A stretch of 64,000 nt of DNA from Amoebidium appalachense (taxonomy: Eukaryota; Ichthyosporea), in the NCBI GenBank assembly GCA_963693365.1, contig CAVNZM010000003.1:10044001-10108000 (forward strand), read 5' to 3'. A model generated the notes under the pieces. That model ran no database searches and was not told the DNA's origin. It was given only the letters and a program-made list of their open reading frames with translations. Shown in pieces: positions 41,504 to 52,802 of this stretch. A program made the translations under genes and the position numbers. Within the stretch, counting starts at the first letter, position 1. The number at the start of each line of letters is the position of its first letter.

Positions 41504-42038
41504 GGGGGATGTAATTCCAGATTTTCGGTGTTTCATCAGAGATAGAAGACATGTGCTGTGTCCAACAATTTCATTTCAAAGTGGGGGCCTTCTCTTTTCG
41601 TTCCGTATTACACAGTGTTGAGACGATACTAGACTCAGTCTCCTACTTACATGTACATATTCTTACCTTTATACGACTCTAACATTGTTGTTAAGAGAAA
41701 AAAACGAAGGGAAAAAAGGATCATCATGATAACGAAGGGAAGGGGACGGGAGAAAAAAAAAAAAAAAGAACTTATTCACTGAAACAATTCTGTATCTTTT
41801 TCAGGCCAACAAAACGTTATCAACCACAACACGTGTTATGTTTTACATATATCAGACTGTATTTCTTTCTGCCATAGTATTGCTGGAGAATGCTGATGCT
41901 ATTTATCAACGTTGTTGAGTCCCACTTTGCGTGCGTCACCATCTATTCAAGTTAGATTGATCTGTGCTAGGGCCCGGGAGCTCCAGAGAGCTAAAGAGAG
42001 GGAGAGAGCTGAGAGAAAGAGAGAGTCGAGAGACAGAC

Positions 42039-42101
<63 letters not shown>

Positions 42102-42159
42102 AAGAGAGAGAGAGAGAGAGAGAGGGAGGGAGGGAGGGAGGGGGAGAGAGAGTGAGAGC

Positions 42160-42198
<39 letters not shown>

Positions 42199-42240
42199 CG
42201 AGAGAGAGAAGATATATAGAGAGAAGGAGAGAGAGAGAGA
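41100..42240. repeat. G-rich low complexity and (GA)n array
   Basis: Poly-G and GT runs fill 41128-41500, with unique sequence at 41510-41970. A (GA)n array with GGA and GGGA variants runs at 42050-42240. No gene is seen. Confidence 0.8.
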
Positions 42241-42426
42241 GACAACTTACACAAACACATATGCACATATATATTATCAAACACGACGCATCACATACAC
42301 ACTTCTGCGCGTGCGCGCACGCCCCTCATAAGACATATGCCCGCAAGATACGGAGCAACTCCCGAGCTTAGATTGCGCAAACAGTGCCCCGCCAAATGAC
42401 ATGGTACGAAAAATACCATAACCCGA

Positions 42427-42530
42427 AGGGGGGGTTTACGCTGTTTACTCGAGGCAAAGAGAACCAGTCTCAGGTATGGGGGGGGGGGTTTTGCTCGGAA
42501 TATCCCCTCAGCGGTATATCATGATCACGT
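42427..42530 (-). repeat. Second repeat family ending in GTAAACCCCC, copy 1
   Basis: On the minus strand this ends ttgcctcgagtaaacagcgt then aaacccccc at 42427. It is homologous over about 95 bp to 52433-52530 (shared blocks ccatacctgagactgg and cgctga-gggatat). It differs from PC1 and from the LINE but shares the 3' terminus AAACCCC. Confidence 0.7.
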
Positions 42531-42607
42531 ACATAGATGTCGGGTGGTGACTATATATCAGGGTTTACTTTCTCTACGAGACACCATAAAGACTACAAGG
42601 AGAAATC

Positions 42608-42626
42608 AATTAGTTGGGGTTCCCCG

Positions 42627-42657
<31 letters not shown>

Positions 42658-42689
42658 GGGCTCCCCTCGGGACACTCGGTATCAGCTGG

Positions 42690-42740
<51 letters not shown>

Positions 42741-42757
42741 TGTGTGTGTGTGCGCGT
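42608..42757 (+). repeat. Poly-T and (GT)n at the 3' side of LINE element 1
   Basis: A poly-T tract at 42628-42653 and a (GT)n at 42692-42752. The (GT)n, read as (CA)n on the minus strand, begins within 20 bp of the stop codon of LINE element 1 and may be its tail. Confidence 0.8.
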
Positions 42758-42760
42758 GCG

Positions 42761-44584
42761 CTATAATTTTGTAGTGATGTGTTTCTCAAGCCAATCAATA
42801 CATCTAATAAACAGGTCGTAGTTACGCGTGTTTAGTATAAAATCAAGGATGTTGTAATTTACAGGTAGGCTATCTTTCTGGGTGTCTGTTGTGAATGTGA
42901 CGTGTGTGTGTTGCGGTATTATGTGGTCTATCAAACTACATTTGGCGATACATGACCGGTTAAACTGGTGTGTGTGTGTGTTGTTTGGGCATGCAAATGA
43001 TGCCACCTTATACTTATTAGATCTCCACTGTATAGCACGTGTACAGTAAAAGCGTGGTAATTGATCAATAATACCATCAGCTAGAGAAAGACCAGTTCTA
43101 CAGGAAGGTAATATGTATTTAGGTGTTATACACTTGCGAGTGCCATATTTGGCAATATGGTTGAGGCGGTCAGTATATATAAAACGAGACATAAGGCTTA
43201 GTTTTTCAAGGTGTATGCTTTCATCGGGTCTAGTGTCGTGTGGTATCTTTTTCCATTTGTTATATTGCGTGATTATCTTGTGATTGTGTACATGTTTAAT
43301 AAGTAAGTGGCAGTCCAAAGTCACACACACACTATTGCGGGGTTTATTTGTATTTGTGCCCAGGGGAGAAGGGGAGAGAGAGGGGAGGAAAGAGGGGAGA
43401 GGTGAGGAGGGGACAGGTCGGATAGAGAAGAGAGGGTGGGAGGGCAAATACTTCTTTAAGCGGCTTATGTGCTTATTGAATTTCAGCGCGAGATAGGATA
43501 CTCTAGCAGCTATTGGGACCAGACCATATATCGAGAGCGTTACAGGCCCAGGTTTACAACAGTTGTTAGATAGAAAGGAGGCAACTTCTGCTTCAAGGAA
43601 ATTTGCCAAGGGTTTAAGCGCTCTAGTTCTCTCTTTCTTGATCCAAGCGGCGAGAAGGGGTAAACCATATTCACATGCCGGGAAGACAAAAGTGCGAATA
43701 AATGTAAGTCTAATAGAAGGATGGAGGGGTGTGTCTTTAAAAATATTAGCCGAGAAGAAAGCTAACCGCTTACGAGCCAACTCTACCCTCTTTTCGACCA
43801 TATGGGGAAACATAACACCAACAGAATCAACCGGAACACCAAGATATTTGTATTCTGGAACTATAGGTACAGGTTTAGATGATAATGTAAATGTGTGTAA
43901 ATTGTTAGCTATATCAGGTACAAGAACACCACATTTGTCTATGTTAAGGATCATAAGGTTTGCCTTGCACCACTCTGACACTACATCGAACAATCTTTGC
44001 AGGCGTCTAGGGGTACGGGCAAGGAGGGACAGATCATCAGCATAGAGAAGTGCAGGCGGAAAGTTATTAATAGGGTCATCGTTTTCGGCGTAAATCTTGA
44101 CAGCCAAATCATCTATAAATAGGTTAAACAAAAAGGGGCTAAGCAATGAACCCTGCAAGAGACCTCTAGTACGAGCAAAACCATATGAAAGATGCCCATT
44201 AACCACAGCTCTACCATAGGTTTGAGACAAGAGTGCTTCTAACAGAACACCAATGCAGTGTGGTACACCCCGTGCAGCAAGCTTTTCCCATAGGAGACCA
44301 GGGGAGACAGAATCGTAAGCAGTTTTCCAATCAATAAAGCCAACATATTGTGCACCAACTTGCATAGAATCGTGCAGTGCCATTATTTGAACATAACATG
44401 AATTGTTTTTACGAAAAGCGGATTGGCATGGGTGTATGTGAAGAATAGATTGAAACCTAGGGTGATGTGCAAATAACCTAAGTAAGCAAGCTTCAAAGAA
44501 TCTACGAACAACCTGGGTTAGTGTAATGGGGCGAAAGGATGATATGGGGCCCTCAGAGTCCTTCTTAACTATGGGGATCACTAA
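42761..44584 (-). mobile_element. LINE element 1, reverse transcriptase C-terminal part
   Basis: A continuous frame ends at TAG 42761-42763; its displayed start at 44668 lies in the inserted element 2, so the true element 1 part begins at the TTA codon 44584-44582. It encodes non-LTR reverse transcriptase motifs: FRPITLT, motif A FIDWKTAYD, motif B LLQGSLLSP, catalytic YADD, the LNIDKCG segment and YKYLGVPVD. A C-terminal region with Cys/His spacing (CPNNTHTHQ ... CIAKC) follows. The N-terminal part of the same domain is at 46691-47077. Third positions are more AT-rich than in element 2, so these are different subfamilies. No endonuclease domain is seen, so the copy is probably 5'-truncated. 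Confidence 0.9.
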
Positions 44585-46690
44585 GGGGTTTACACACTTT
44601 TTATTGCGTGGACATTGCCGGAGGCCCAGCCACATTCGACGGCCTACTGCGTTTTCCAGCACAGCCAATCAAATGCAGCCAGTGACATATGTACATGCTA
44701 GGCAACAATGAGCGCCATCGTAGGATCTGACACCCCTATTACATATTATGGGTAAGCAGATGCTAGCATCGGTAGCTCCGACAGAAAGTTAAGGCACCGG
44801 ATCACAATATCATACTGTGCAGCATTAATAAGGTGATCTAGGATAGTCATCTTAAAACGGATATATTGAGGAAGAGATGAAGAAAAGAGAATAAAACCGC
44901 CAATAACCTCCGGTTCTAATACATTAGCTAACAGGTTGCATTTATTGATAGATATGCAGCCGCGAGTAAACCGCCCCCCACACATATTACACATACGAGC
45001 AGGAGACACCAGAAACCGATTACACCGCCAAGCCATAATCATCTTTGCGTTTTTACACCACACCACATTACGAATAAACGAATCTATGTATGAACGAGAC
45101 TCTCTAACCGTATCCGCCATATAGGCTACTAGTAGTTGGTGTTTGTGCGGTCCTAACACCGGAAGGGACTCAACAAGTAGAGTAAAAAGATATCTATCAG
45201 CCATAGACTTGAAACTATTCATATTCACACTATGATCTAGCCGTACCTCCGGGGGGGTCGCCAGCCATTCCACATAGCGCTCGGCAATGGGCAGAGACGA
45301 TGGGGAAGGGAAGAGGTACAGGGGCGAATCCGGCGGGGATGCGTGTAGCCGGAAGAGCGGGTGGTCCGGGGCACAAGCGGACAGGCGGGTGATGTGCTCG
45401 TGAAATTTAAGGGCTAATTCGTGTACGCGTTGTGATGGTGGTGTGAGTGCGTAGAGAGAATCAAAAAGGCGTCTAGGGATAGGTGTGGAAAGACCAGTGA
45501 GAAACATACAACAAGTTGTGTAATGGAAATCATCTAATGATTTGAGGACATTAGTAACAGTATCAGGGGGTGCCATAGCTAGTAAGGGCAACCCGTATTC
45601 CGACAAAGGGCGAATATATGTGCGAAATATACTAAGACGATTGTATAGGTGGACAGTATGAGAAAGAGAAGCAAGATACACATCCCGAAATAACCGAAGA
45701 CACCTGCCTGCACTCTCCACCCGACGGTCGATCATCCGTTTGAAACATATGCCCCATTCGTCCACCGGAATCCCCAAATACTTGTATTCGATTGGGCGAG
45801 GGAGGGGACTGCCGAAAATACAAACGTCGTCCCATGCCGGTATCGATTTTGATAAAAGGGCACACTTTTTGACATTAATCTGCATATCGTTGCGCTGGCA
45901 CCAATGTTCAACCACACGAATGTATTGCCGTAGTTCGAGAGGATCGGATGACATAAGCACAATATCGTCGGCAAAAAAGAGGGCGGGAGGAGCCTGGGAT
46001 GGCAACCCCCCGTCAATTTGTGCCGCAGAAAGAGTGTCGGCTAAATCATCAATATACAGGTTGAAAAGAAGAGGACTTAGCAGGGACCCTTGAAGTACCC
46101 CGCGCGTGCGGGTAAACCCTGGGGATAGCCGCCCATTAACCACCGCTCGTCCGCGTGTAAACGTAAACATAGCTTCCAGTAGCCGACCCATTTGGAATGG
46201 GACACCGCGAGTGGCTAACTTGGCCCACAGGCGAGGGAGGTCGACCGTGTCGTACGCGTTCTTAAAATCGATAAATACGAGGTGCTCGGTATCACTTTGA
46301 GTTGCATTATGTAGAGTGAGGATTTGTGCGTAACATGAGTGTCGATGCCGAAACGCCGCCTGAAGAGGGCTCAGCTGGGAAGCCTGCTTAAGGGTGGGGT
46401 TACGGGAAAAGGCCTGTAAAAGGCCACTTTCGAATAATCGGCGAAAAACGGACGTAAGGGTGATAGGGCGAAATTCGTGGATGGGACCCTGTGCAACCGT
46501 TTTCTTGATGGGAAACACTAAGGTGGCTAGCCACTCCGAGGGCACTTTACCGACATCAGAATACCAGCTAAACAACTCGCTAAGAATACATGTAAGTGGT
46601 GGCGGCGGGCCACGCTTTTCGTCTTTCTCGGGTCGGGGTGGGATGAGTACCTTAAGTAGTGCCATAGGGATGCCGTCCGGCCCGCACGCT
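44585..46690 (-). mobile_element. LINE element 2, 5'-truncated, inserted in element 1
   Basis: A 2.1-kb insertion with one long reverse transcriptase frame (44746-46665) plus a 3'UTR of about 160 bp ending aataaaaagtgtgtaaaccc-c at 44585. The 5' end starts inside the RT coding sequence at the ACGPDGIP motif, with a stop upstream in the flanking DNA. Taking it out joins GAT ACT (ending 46691) to TTA GTG (from 44584), restoring a WLDT-LVIP continuity in element 1. No target duplication is visible at this site. Confidence 0.88.
44746..46665 (-). CDS. LINE element 2 reverse transcriptase ORF
   Basis: 639-codon frame from ATG 46665 to TAA 44746; the frame is open slightly further upstream to the truncation point. 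RT motifs in order: FRPITLT (about residue 65), motif A FIDFKNAYD (131-139), motif B LQGSLLSP (191-198), catalytic FADD (231-234), INVKKC and YKYLGIPVD. A Cys cluster near the C-terminus (MCNMCGG ... CISINKC) may be a zinc-binding motif. No premature stop. Family: non-LTR retrotransposon (LINE); clade not assigned. Parallel to element 1 over the whole length but more GC-rich. The copy lacks its 5' part and is unlikely to be autonomous. Confidence 0.92.
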   Translation of the reverse strand: MALLKVLIPPRPEKDEKRGPPPPLTCILSELFSWYSDVGKVPSEWLATLVFPIKKTVAQGPIHEFRPITLTSVFRRLFESGLLQAFSRNPTLKQASQLSPLQAAFRHRHSCYAQILTLHNATQSDTEHLVFIDFKNAYDTVDLPRLWAKLATRGVPFQMGRLLEAMFTFTRGRAVVNGRLSPGFTRTRGVLQGSLLSPLLFNLYIDDLADTLSAAQIDGGLPSQAPPALFFADDIVLMSSDPLELRQYIRVVEHWCQRNDMQINVKKCALLSKSIPAWDDVCIFGSPLPRPIEYKYLGIPVDEWGICFKRMIDRRVESAGRCLRLFRDVYLASLSHTVHLYNRLSIFRTYIRPLSEYGLPLLAMAPPDTVTNVLKSLDDFHYTTCCMFLTGLSTPIPRRLFDSLYALTPPSQRVHELALKFHEHITRLSACAPDHPLFRLHASPPDSPLYLFPSPSSLPIAERYVEWLATPPEVRLDHSVNMNSFKSMADRYLFTLLVESLPVLGPHKHQLLVAYMADTVRESRSYIDSFIRNVVWCKNAKMIMAWRCNRFLVSPARMCNMCGGRFTRGCISINKCNLLANVLEPEVIGGFILFSSSLPQYIRFKMTILDHLINAAQYDIVIRCLNFLSELPMLASAYP

Positions 46691-47077
46691 AGTATCTAAC
46701 CAAGATGACGGGACATGTCCACATTTAACACACCAAGAAAAGAGAGAGCTTAACATGATAGTAAGATCAGGTTTAATAGCACGATCACTTTCCTTTTGTG
46801 GGTAGGAGGGAACAAGGATTTTAAGAAACCCAGCAGGGAGTCCATCAGGTCCACAAGACTTACTAGAGCTATAACTAGATATCACAGACCATATGGCATC
46901 GGGACTGAAAAAGGGGAGGATCGATTCTATGGGGATAGATGGGTCTACAGGCCACACAATAGGTTTCTGAGCGGGGGTCCTATCTTTAAACAGTTCCGAG
47001 AAATACTTATCAGAGTCTATGAGGGGGTCTCCAGTGGTATAGGGGGTCTCCAGTGGTATATATAACCCGAAACCCAA
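46691..47077 (-). mobile_element. LINE element 1, N-terminal RT fragment
   Basis: This part of the frame opening at 47077 encodes the region before the RT fingers: SSSKSCGPDGLPAGFLK ... LSSLFSWCVKCGHVPSSWLDT. It parallels the start of element 2 (CGPDGIPMALLK ... ILSELFSWYSDVGKVPSEWLAT). The frame then runs into element 2 DNA, where it reads about 13 unrelated residues to a stop. A 19-20-bp tandem duplication (gggggtctccagtggtat) lies at the 5' edge, 47021-47062. Together with 42761-44584 it forms one interrupted element. Confidence 0.85.
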
Positions 47078-47280
47078 AATACATCGGGGCTTGAAAAAAT
47101 ACCTTCAAAATTTTCTGAATTTTCGGGCTTGCGCCTCAGTAGGTGGTAGAGCTTGAACAGTCAGCGACGAACGATGCGATTGGCCAATTTGCCCGCCAAA
47201 ACCAGCCTGTTACTATTTTCGGAACAGGCCTCTCATTTTTGCGTGATGCTAATGCGCCCCCCCGCCCTCGTCTTCCATAT

Positions 47281-47285
47281 CCCCC

Positions 47286-47321
<36 letters not shown>

Positions 47322-47345
47322 CCCCCCCCCCCCCCCCCTCATCCA
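47281..47345 (+). repeat. Poly-C tract in the first duplicated unit
   Basis: Nearly pure C over about 60 bp with two T interruptions. The matching place in the right unit is the C-rich tract at 54726-54805. Confidence 0.9.
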
Positions 47346-47738
47346 CCCACCCACCCTCCGTCCTCTCCCTCCCCTCTCCCTCCCTACTCCTCCGCTCCCT
47401 CCTCCACACCCCCGTTCGCTATTTTCCGCCCCTTCCACATAAAAACACAACACACACACGAATCTTTTGCCTCTATAATCGTTTTATCCGCACATCTCTT
47501 TTGCCGTTGTAAGTGTCACCGAGAAGCTAGAATCACCTAGAAATTTGTTGTTTTTATGTTTTACCACATCCGAACACGTTGTTTTGTTTTCTGCTGATCG
47601 ATGGAGGCGGATGTAGGCGCGCTGATGGCGGTCGTGGTATAGCAATTGGTAAGCAGGAACGGGGGGGAAGGGGGTGGGGAGGGGGGAAGGGGAGGGGGTG
47701 GGAGGGGAGAATGCGTAAGATTGAAGAGCAGCTTGCAG

Positions 47739-47780
47739 GTACCTAGCGTTGTGCTGGTGGGAAAAGAGTCGGGATCGAGT
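47739..47780 (+). CDS. Unrecognised gene family, VPSVV exon, unit A
   Basis: A conserved segment after acceptor CAG reads VPSVVLVGKESGS and runs into G-rich sequence. Copies at 53148 and 55205 differ at AGC/AGT, GTG/GTA and GGA/GGG (third positions) and at one CTG/CCG, which suggests coding in this frame. The exon's right edge is unclear. No family recognised. Confidence 0.45.
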
Positions 47781-48046
47781 GGGGGTGGGGGGGTGGGAGG
47801 GGGGAGGGGGGGGGGGGGTAGACGGGGCGAAGGGGAGGGGGGAGGGGGGGAGGGGGGAGGGGGGCGGGGGAGTTCCAGACGAGATGAAGTACCACTCTGA
47901 GGAGAAGTTGGCAAGGAAGAATATGCAACATGTGGAAATCTTTTTATCGTGCGCACATGGCTTTTCCATCCCTTGCTTCAAACGTACAAGGCAACTTTTC
48001 TTCGCAGTCAATGGATCTGTGACTGACAAGTTGTTCTTTTTTGCAG

Positions 48047-48150
48047 ATACCTTCTGCTTCCTTGACCGTCTGTCGTCTAGGAGGATGTTGACCAGGATGT
48101 TGGTTCGAGTGGCTGTCTCGGGCTCTAAACATCTTATCACGGTAGGAGAG
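48047..48150 (+). CDS. Unrecognised gene family, DTFCFL exon, unit A
   Basis: Exon with an excellent acceptor (gttcttttttgcag) and a donor at GAG|GTATTC (or the closer ACG|GTAGGA). It reads, after one carried base, DTFCFLDRL ... LVRVAVSGSKH. Comparing it with the copy at 53408, most differences fall at third codon positions of this frame, so plus-strand coding is favoured over the open minus-strand frame. The product is unknown. Confidence 0.5.
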
Positions 48151-48259
48151 GTATTCAACCCCCCCCCCCCTCCCCCCCCCCCCCCCCCTCCCCTTCCCCT
48201 CGCCCCTCCCCGCCCCCCTCCCCGCCCCCCTCCCCCCCCCCCCCTCCCCCCCCCCCCCC

Positions 48260-48673
48260 CCCAAAAAAAAAAAAGAAGAAGAAGAAGAAGAAAGACGAAG
48301 AAGAAGAGATAGTGACAGAGATGTATATATATATATATATATAGAGAGAGAGGAATAGGGAGAAAGAGAAAGGCAGGGGGGGAGAGAGAGAGTGTGTGTG
48401 TGTGTGTTTGTGTGTGTGTGTCTGTGTGTGTGTGGAGAGAGAGAGGGAGTGGTGGAGACAGACGCACACACACACACACACACAGACAGAGAGAGAGAGT
48501 GTGTGTGTGTGGGTGTGTGTGAGAGTGAGTGAGAGAGAGGGAGCGAGAGAGACAAAGAGTCCCCCCCCCCCCCCCCTCACACACACACACCCCTTAAAAA
48601 GGGAGAGGGGCAGAGAGTTGAAGCAGGGGAGAGAGAGAGAGGGAGGGAGAGGGAGGGAAAGGGATAGATAGAT

Positions 48674-48713
<40 letters not shown>

Positions 48714-48905
48714 AGGGAGAGAGGGAGAGAGGGAGAGGGAGATGGGGAGGGAGAGGGAGAGGGAGACGGATAGGGAGAGGGGGGAGGGGGGAGGGGGGAG
48801 GGGGAGGGGGGGAGAGAGAGGGAGGGAGAGAGAGGGAGGGAGAGAGAGAGAGAGAGGGAGAGAGAGGGAGAGGGAGAGAGGGAGAGGGGGAGGGGGAGAG
48901 GGGGA
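48260..48905 (+). repeat. (GA)n-rich block in unit A
   Basis: GAA and GA repeats with short AT, GT and CA runs. It is intronic if the surrounding exons belong to one gene. The right unit has a matching block at 55725-56215. Confidence 0.85.
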
Positions 48906-48914
48906 GAGTGCGCG

Positions 48915-49012
48915 AGTATACATTTTGGGGTTCTACTGTTGTTGAAAAAAGGGGCTGAGGATGTACCGTTGCTTGTGTGCCCCGTCTCTCTGTGGAAGCC
49001 TCTTTACCCCAT
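48915..49012 (+). CDS. Unrecognised gene family, GAEDVP exon, unit A
   Basis: The frame reads KKGAEDVPLLVCPVSLWKPL before a poly-C-rich stretch. Against the copy at 56735-56850, six of about nine differences in the core are at third positions (for example GCT/GCC, GTG/GTC, CTG/CTT). This is good evidence that the segment is or was coding. Borders are uncertain. Confidence 0.45.
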
Positions 49013-49161
49013 GCCCCCCCTCCCCTCCCCCCCCCCTCCCCCCCCCCCCCCCCCCATTCTCTCCCTCCTATCTGTCTCTCCCTGTCCCTCTGTCTCTTTC
49101 TCTGTATCTGGTGCAGTCTTTATCTTAGGGTGGTGGTGGTGGACTGGAAGCGGCACGGGTG

Positions 49162-49167
<6 letters not shown>

Positions 49168-49215
<48 letters not shown>

Positions 49216-50048
49216 GGGTTTCCCGGATGGGAGGGGGGGCAGTTAGGGAGGAGAGGCAGGGGCTGGGGGGGGAGACGTAAGTAATATTTGATTCAAGTAG
49301 TTCATGGGGCCAAAGGAAGGAATATATGTATGTGTACTACACGAATACGTACATGGTCACCAGTGCACACATGTAAGGGCTTGTTTTCTCTCCCTGCCTC
49401 TCCTCTCCCGCCTACACACACACGCACACACGCACGCACGCACACACGCACGCACGCACGCACACGCGCGCGCATACACACCCATACACACACACGTGCG
49501 CACATGTTTTTTTCCTTCTGGTCAGCTCGATTGAGGGTACATCGATGAATGCACAGTGAACAATGGGGAGCACATTCGTATGTTTCGTGCCTGTGTGTAT
49601 ACAAACAGGGGTATGTCACACCAAGTAGAAGAGCAGACACATAACACAAGAGGGTATTTTGGGCTTTAGACAGGATTGACAAATGGCACGCACATCGTTT
49701 TTCCACGTACGTGCGGGGGGAATTGGGGGGGAGGGGGGGGGGGGGGGGGGGGGGGATTTAAGTCTCACTCCTGGTCGGCACAGGGCCCCATCATGCTGTG
49801 TTCGGCAATTAGAACGGTCAGACTGTTCTGGGCCGGTTGTCTCCCTTTGGAATGGTGGCAATGGTATGTCTGTTTGTGCTTTACCCTCCTTTTCTCGCCC
49901 TCCCTCCCCCCCCCCCCCCCCTCCCCCCTCCCGGCCCCTCCCCCTCTACACACGTACACAGATATACGTACACACGCACGCACACACACGCGCACGCAAG
50001 CGCGCATGCACGCACACACACACACACACACACACAGGCGCGCGCGCG

Positions 50049-50080
<32 letters not shown>

Positions 50081-50140
50081 CACAGGCGTGCACCACACAC
50101 AAACACAGACAAAACACACAAACACACATATACATTAGAG
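49168..50140 (+). repeat. Poly-T/poly-G and CA-rich blocks in unit A
   Basis: Poly-T/poly-G at 49168-49218, CA-rich runs at 49418-49500 and 49980-50130, poly-G at 49730-49755. They are matched in position by 57140-57720 in unit B, except that (GA)n replaces much of the second CA block there (57940-58070). Confidence 0.85.
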
Positions 50141-50610
50141 CTAGTATGCAAATGCATAAATACACGTGCTAAGTAAAATATTGAATATAAATAATAAGTA
50201 AAATAGAAAAGGAGGGCAACAAGGGGGGGGGGGGGGAGGGGGGAAAGGGGGGAACACCATGACATTAACTATGGTACGCGTGGCACCTTCCTTACTTAAT
50301 GACACAGACTTACTGACACAGACTGGGTGACATGCCACAACATAGCCACCCAACCGTGGATGTTTGTGTAGGCGGGTTTCATAGTTGTATGGGTTGGGGC
50401 TACTGTATGGGTGTGCCGGTACGGGTTTAAATGTGAAGGGTATGAGGACTGGAGGGAGGGATGGATGGAGGAAGGGAAGGGGCGGGGGGGGGGGGGGGGG
50501 GGGGGGGGAGTAATCATGAAAAAGCTCAGCTTCAGGTGCACTTGCGATTATTTTTAAACGTAACAGTAAACGTCTGCACTCTTTTTTCCCCACCACTAAT
50601 TTAAGACCCT

Positions 50611-51580
50611 ATGCAGGGAAGGGCACGCGGCTGGCAGACACTCTTTGGGCCCGTTTGCACATTTGCAACCCGAATTGTGAAAGACACGGGCCAACGCTAC
50701 CGGGCCAGCGCTACCGGGGAGTAATGTGGAATGATAGGACGGGAAAATGGCTTGCGAAGATAGAGGCAACATGCACGTCGGTTACTATGTAACAGTCGCA
50801 CGGCTGCACACCACCGGGATGTAGCAATCGATTTGTTGGTGCAGAAAGGGGTGTTGGCTCGTCGATACCTTAATTTCAAAAATGTTAGTCTCGGAAATTT
50901 GCGCAAATTCAAGCCGACAGCCGATGATTTAGCCTGGGTGGAGGAGTGGTGGGCAAAGAAAACAACAAAGACGCAATCATCGCTCTACAAGGGCGTGCAC
51001 TACCATGTCGGTTCCTTTCGAAAACCGTGGCTGGCAAAGTATAAGATGGATGGTTACATCGGGTCCTAAACGACAGAAGTGGAAACGGCTCTTGCAAGGG
51101 ACAATGTGATACGTGCTCTGGACATTCCAAAGCGAGAGAAACTGTTGCGCTTAAACTTTTTCCTTTGTAGCGATTATTTGAGTAGAGTGGAAGCAGAGCA
51201 GGACGGGTGCATAGGGGTGTCCTATCAAACATACACATATCATTTATCCAAACCCTATCTAGTTCACCGACGGGATAGAAGCGTTTAGGCAACTCGCAGC
51301 AGAAATACCTCGGCCATTTTGCGTCAGTCACCGAGGCAGCCTGGGCATACGATATAGACGTGCTGGCAGCATGGGCACAGCAAAACGAACCACGCGGCCC
51401 CCTGCCCCCAACCAACTTCTGCCCGAACGAGTACGGATACGCACTCCCTGTGCCGCCACCAATCCACAACCCCACACCAGAAGACAAACCCATGGCCCCT
51501 GTTGATGCTTCAGACACCGCCGCCAAAGCACATTTCCAACCGCATTCTTCCCATGCGACCCCTGACAATGGCGATACCAA
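50611..51580 (+). pseudogene. Broken copy of the AP2-domain gene
   Basis: Homologous along its length to the intact gene at 58646 and in the same direction. It begins atgcagggaa but carries a 14-bp tandem duplication near 50690-50717 (gctaccgggccagc), a small frame change near 50750, an in-frame TAA at 51067-51069 and TAG at 51286-51288. The latter stands where the intact copy has TCG. The open remnants (50833-51069, 51079-51288, 51360-51647) still show the AP2-like spacing. It is non-functional as a single protein. Confidence 0.85.
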
Positions 51581-52009
51581 AATTGAAAGCAACCGACAGG
51601 TCGAGTCGATCCACAGAGGAACAGCAAGGACACCCATTGGCTGTTGATGACGTCACTGGCTCGAATAATGACGGGGTGGCGGGACACAAGGTCGGGCTCG
51701 GGTGTAAAGGCAGGGGGTGGGCATAAAAGTAGTTTGAGTGCGGTAGGTGGTCAGATCGAAGGTAGAAGGAGACTTAAGGTACACATGATAGGTGCCAACT
51801 GTAGATACGGAAAAAGGAGGTGGCAGGTGCATACTGTATGATACCATTTTGAGCGGCGATTGTCAGGTCACGGTACGTACATATGTGTACATACAGTATG
51901 CGATGTGACATTGATCAGGGGTCTTACTAGTGTGTATAATTGCCTGCACACCTGTAGGTGTGCCGAGGAGAGAGCCTTGTGTTTTTCTTTCTTTAATTTA
52001 TTCCTTTGT

Positions 52010-52022
52010 TTCTTTCTTTCTA

Positions 52023-52072
<50 letters not shown>

Positions 52073-52099
52073 GCGCGCACGCGCGCGCGCGTGTGTGCA

Positions 52100-52185
<86 letters not shown>

Positions 52186-52215
52186 TGGTGTGGGGGGAGG
52201 GGGGGGGGGGGGGGA
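52010..52215 (+). repeat. (CT)n, poly-T, (GT)n, poly-T, poly-G run
   Basis: A chain of simple repeats at the end of unit A. The same position in unit B (60065-60190) has T-rich and poly-G sequence. Confidence 0.9.
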
Positions 52216-52432
52216 TTTTTGTTTTTGTTCATATTTTTTTTGCTGATGTATGATTGTGCGGTGGTAAGCCGAATATTGTTATTGTGGTCACGGCAGGTCA
52301 CCTTAAACAAAGGTGCTCTGTTAGCCACAGGCAGGTATTGATAACCTGATAGCTTTATATTTGATCAATACATGCATTTATATGCATACAGTGTGACCTA
52401 GCTTTTGTACTTGACCAAATGCATTCATTAAT

Positions 52433-52530
52433 GGGGGGTTTACGCTTTTTACTCAAGGCAAAGAGAGACCATGGCCAGTCTCAGGTATGGAGTTTTTGCT
52501 AGATATATCCCTTCAGCGCATTAATATGCA
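52433..52530 (-). repeat. Second repeat family ending in GTAAACCCCC, copy 2
   Basis: Homologous to 42427-42530, also minus strand, 3' terminus at 52433 (ttgccttgagtaaaaagcgt then aaacccccc). It lies between the two duplicated units. Confidence 0.7.
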
Positions 52531-52712
52531 TACCGGACAAGCGCGTGTACTGGTAACTCACTTTTATTAAAGATCTGCAGCTTATTTCTGTCTGTCAGTA
52601 ATTGCAACTACCTGTGACAAATGATGTGCAGTAATCGACGTCACTTTTACTAAAGTCTGGCTATGTATGGCAAATTGGCAACCTGTTGTATTCATTGTAC
52701 TTGGGTCCGGAG

Positions 52713-52753
<41 letters not shown>

Positions 52754-52766
52754 CACACACACACAC

Positions 52767-52802
<36 letters not shown>

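Larger units (their letters stand above)
47380..52330 (+). repeat. Segmental duplication, left unit A
   Basis: Colinear with 54835-60240 (unit B). Shared landmarks, in order: ccgcacatctctttt (47488/54930), the VPSVV exon (47739/55205), the TTTTTTGCAG-DT exon (48047/55495), GAEDVP (48951/56780), a CA-rich block starting after atatatgtatgtgtactaca (49320/57250), ctcactcctggtcggcacag (49764/57725), and the AP2 gene (50611/58646). The copies are diverged, and length differences are mostly in simple repeats. Further right, 53880-54730 matches 60700-61500. Confidence 0.85.

Noticed and set aside
46652-47077. Independent 141-codon minus-strand gene
   Set aside because: It is the N-terminal RT part of LINE element 1; its last about 13 residues come from reading into the inserted element.
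48042-48140. Minus-strand frame through the DTFCFL exon (PETATRTNLLVNIL...)
   Set aside because: It is open in all three copies with possible splice sites, but the differences between copies fall at third positions of the plus-strand frame and the plus-strand acceptor is much better.
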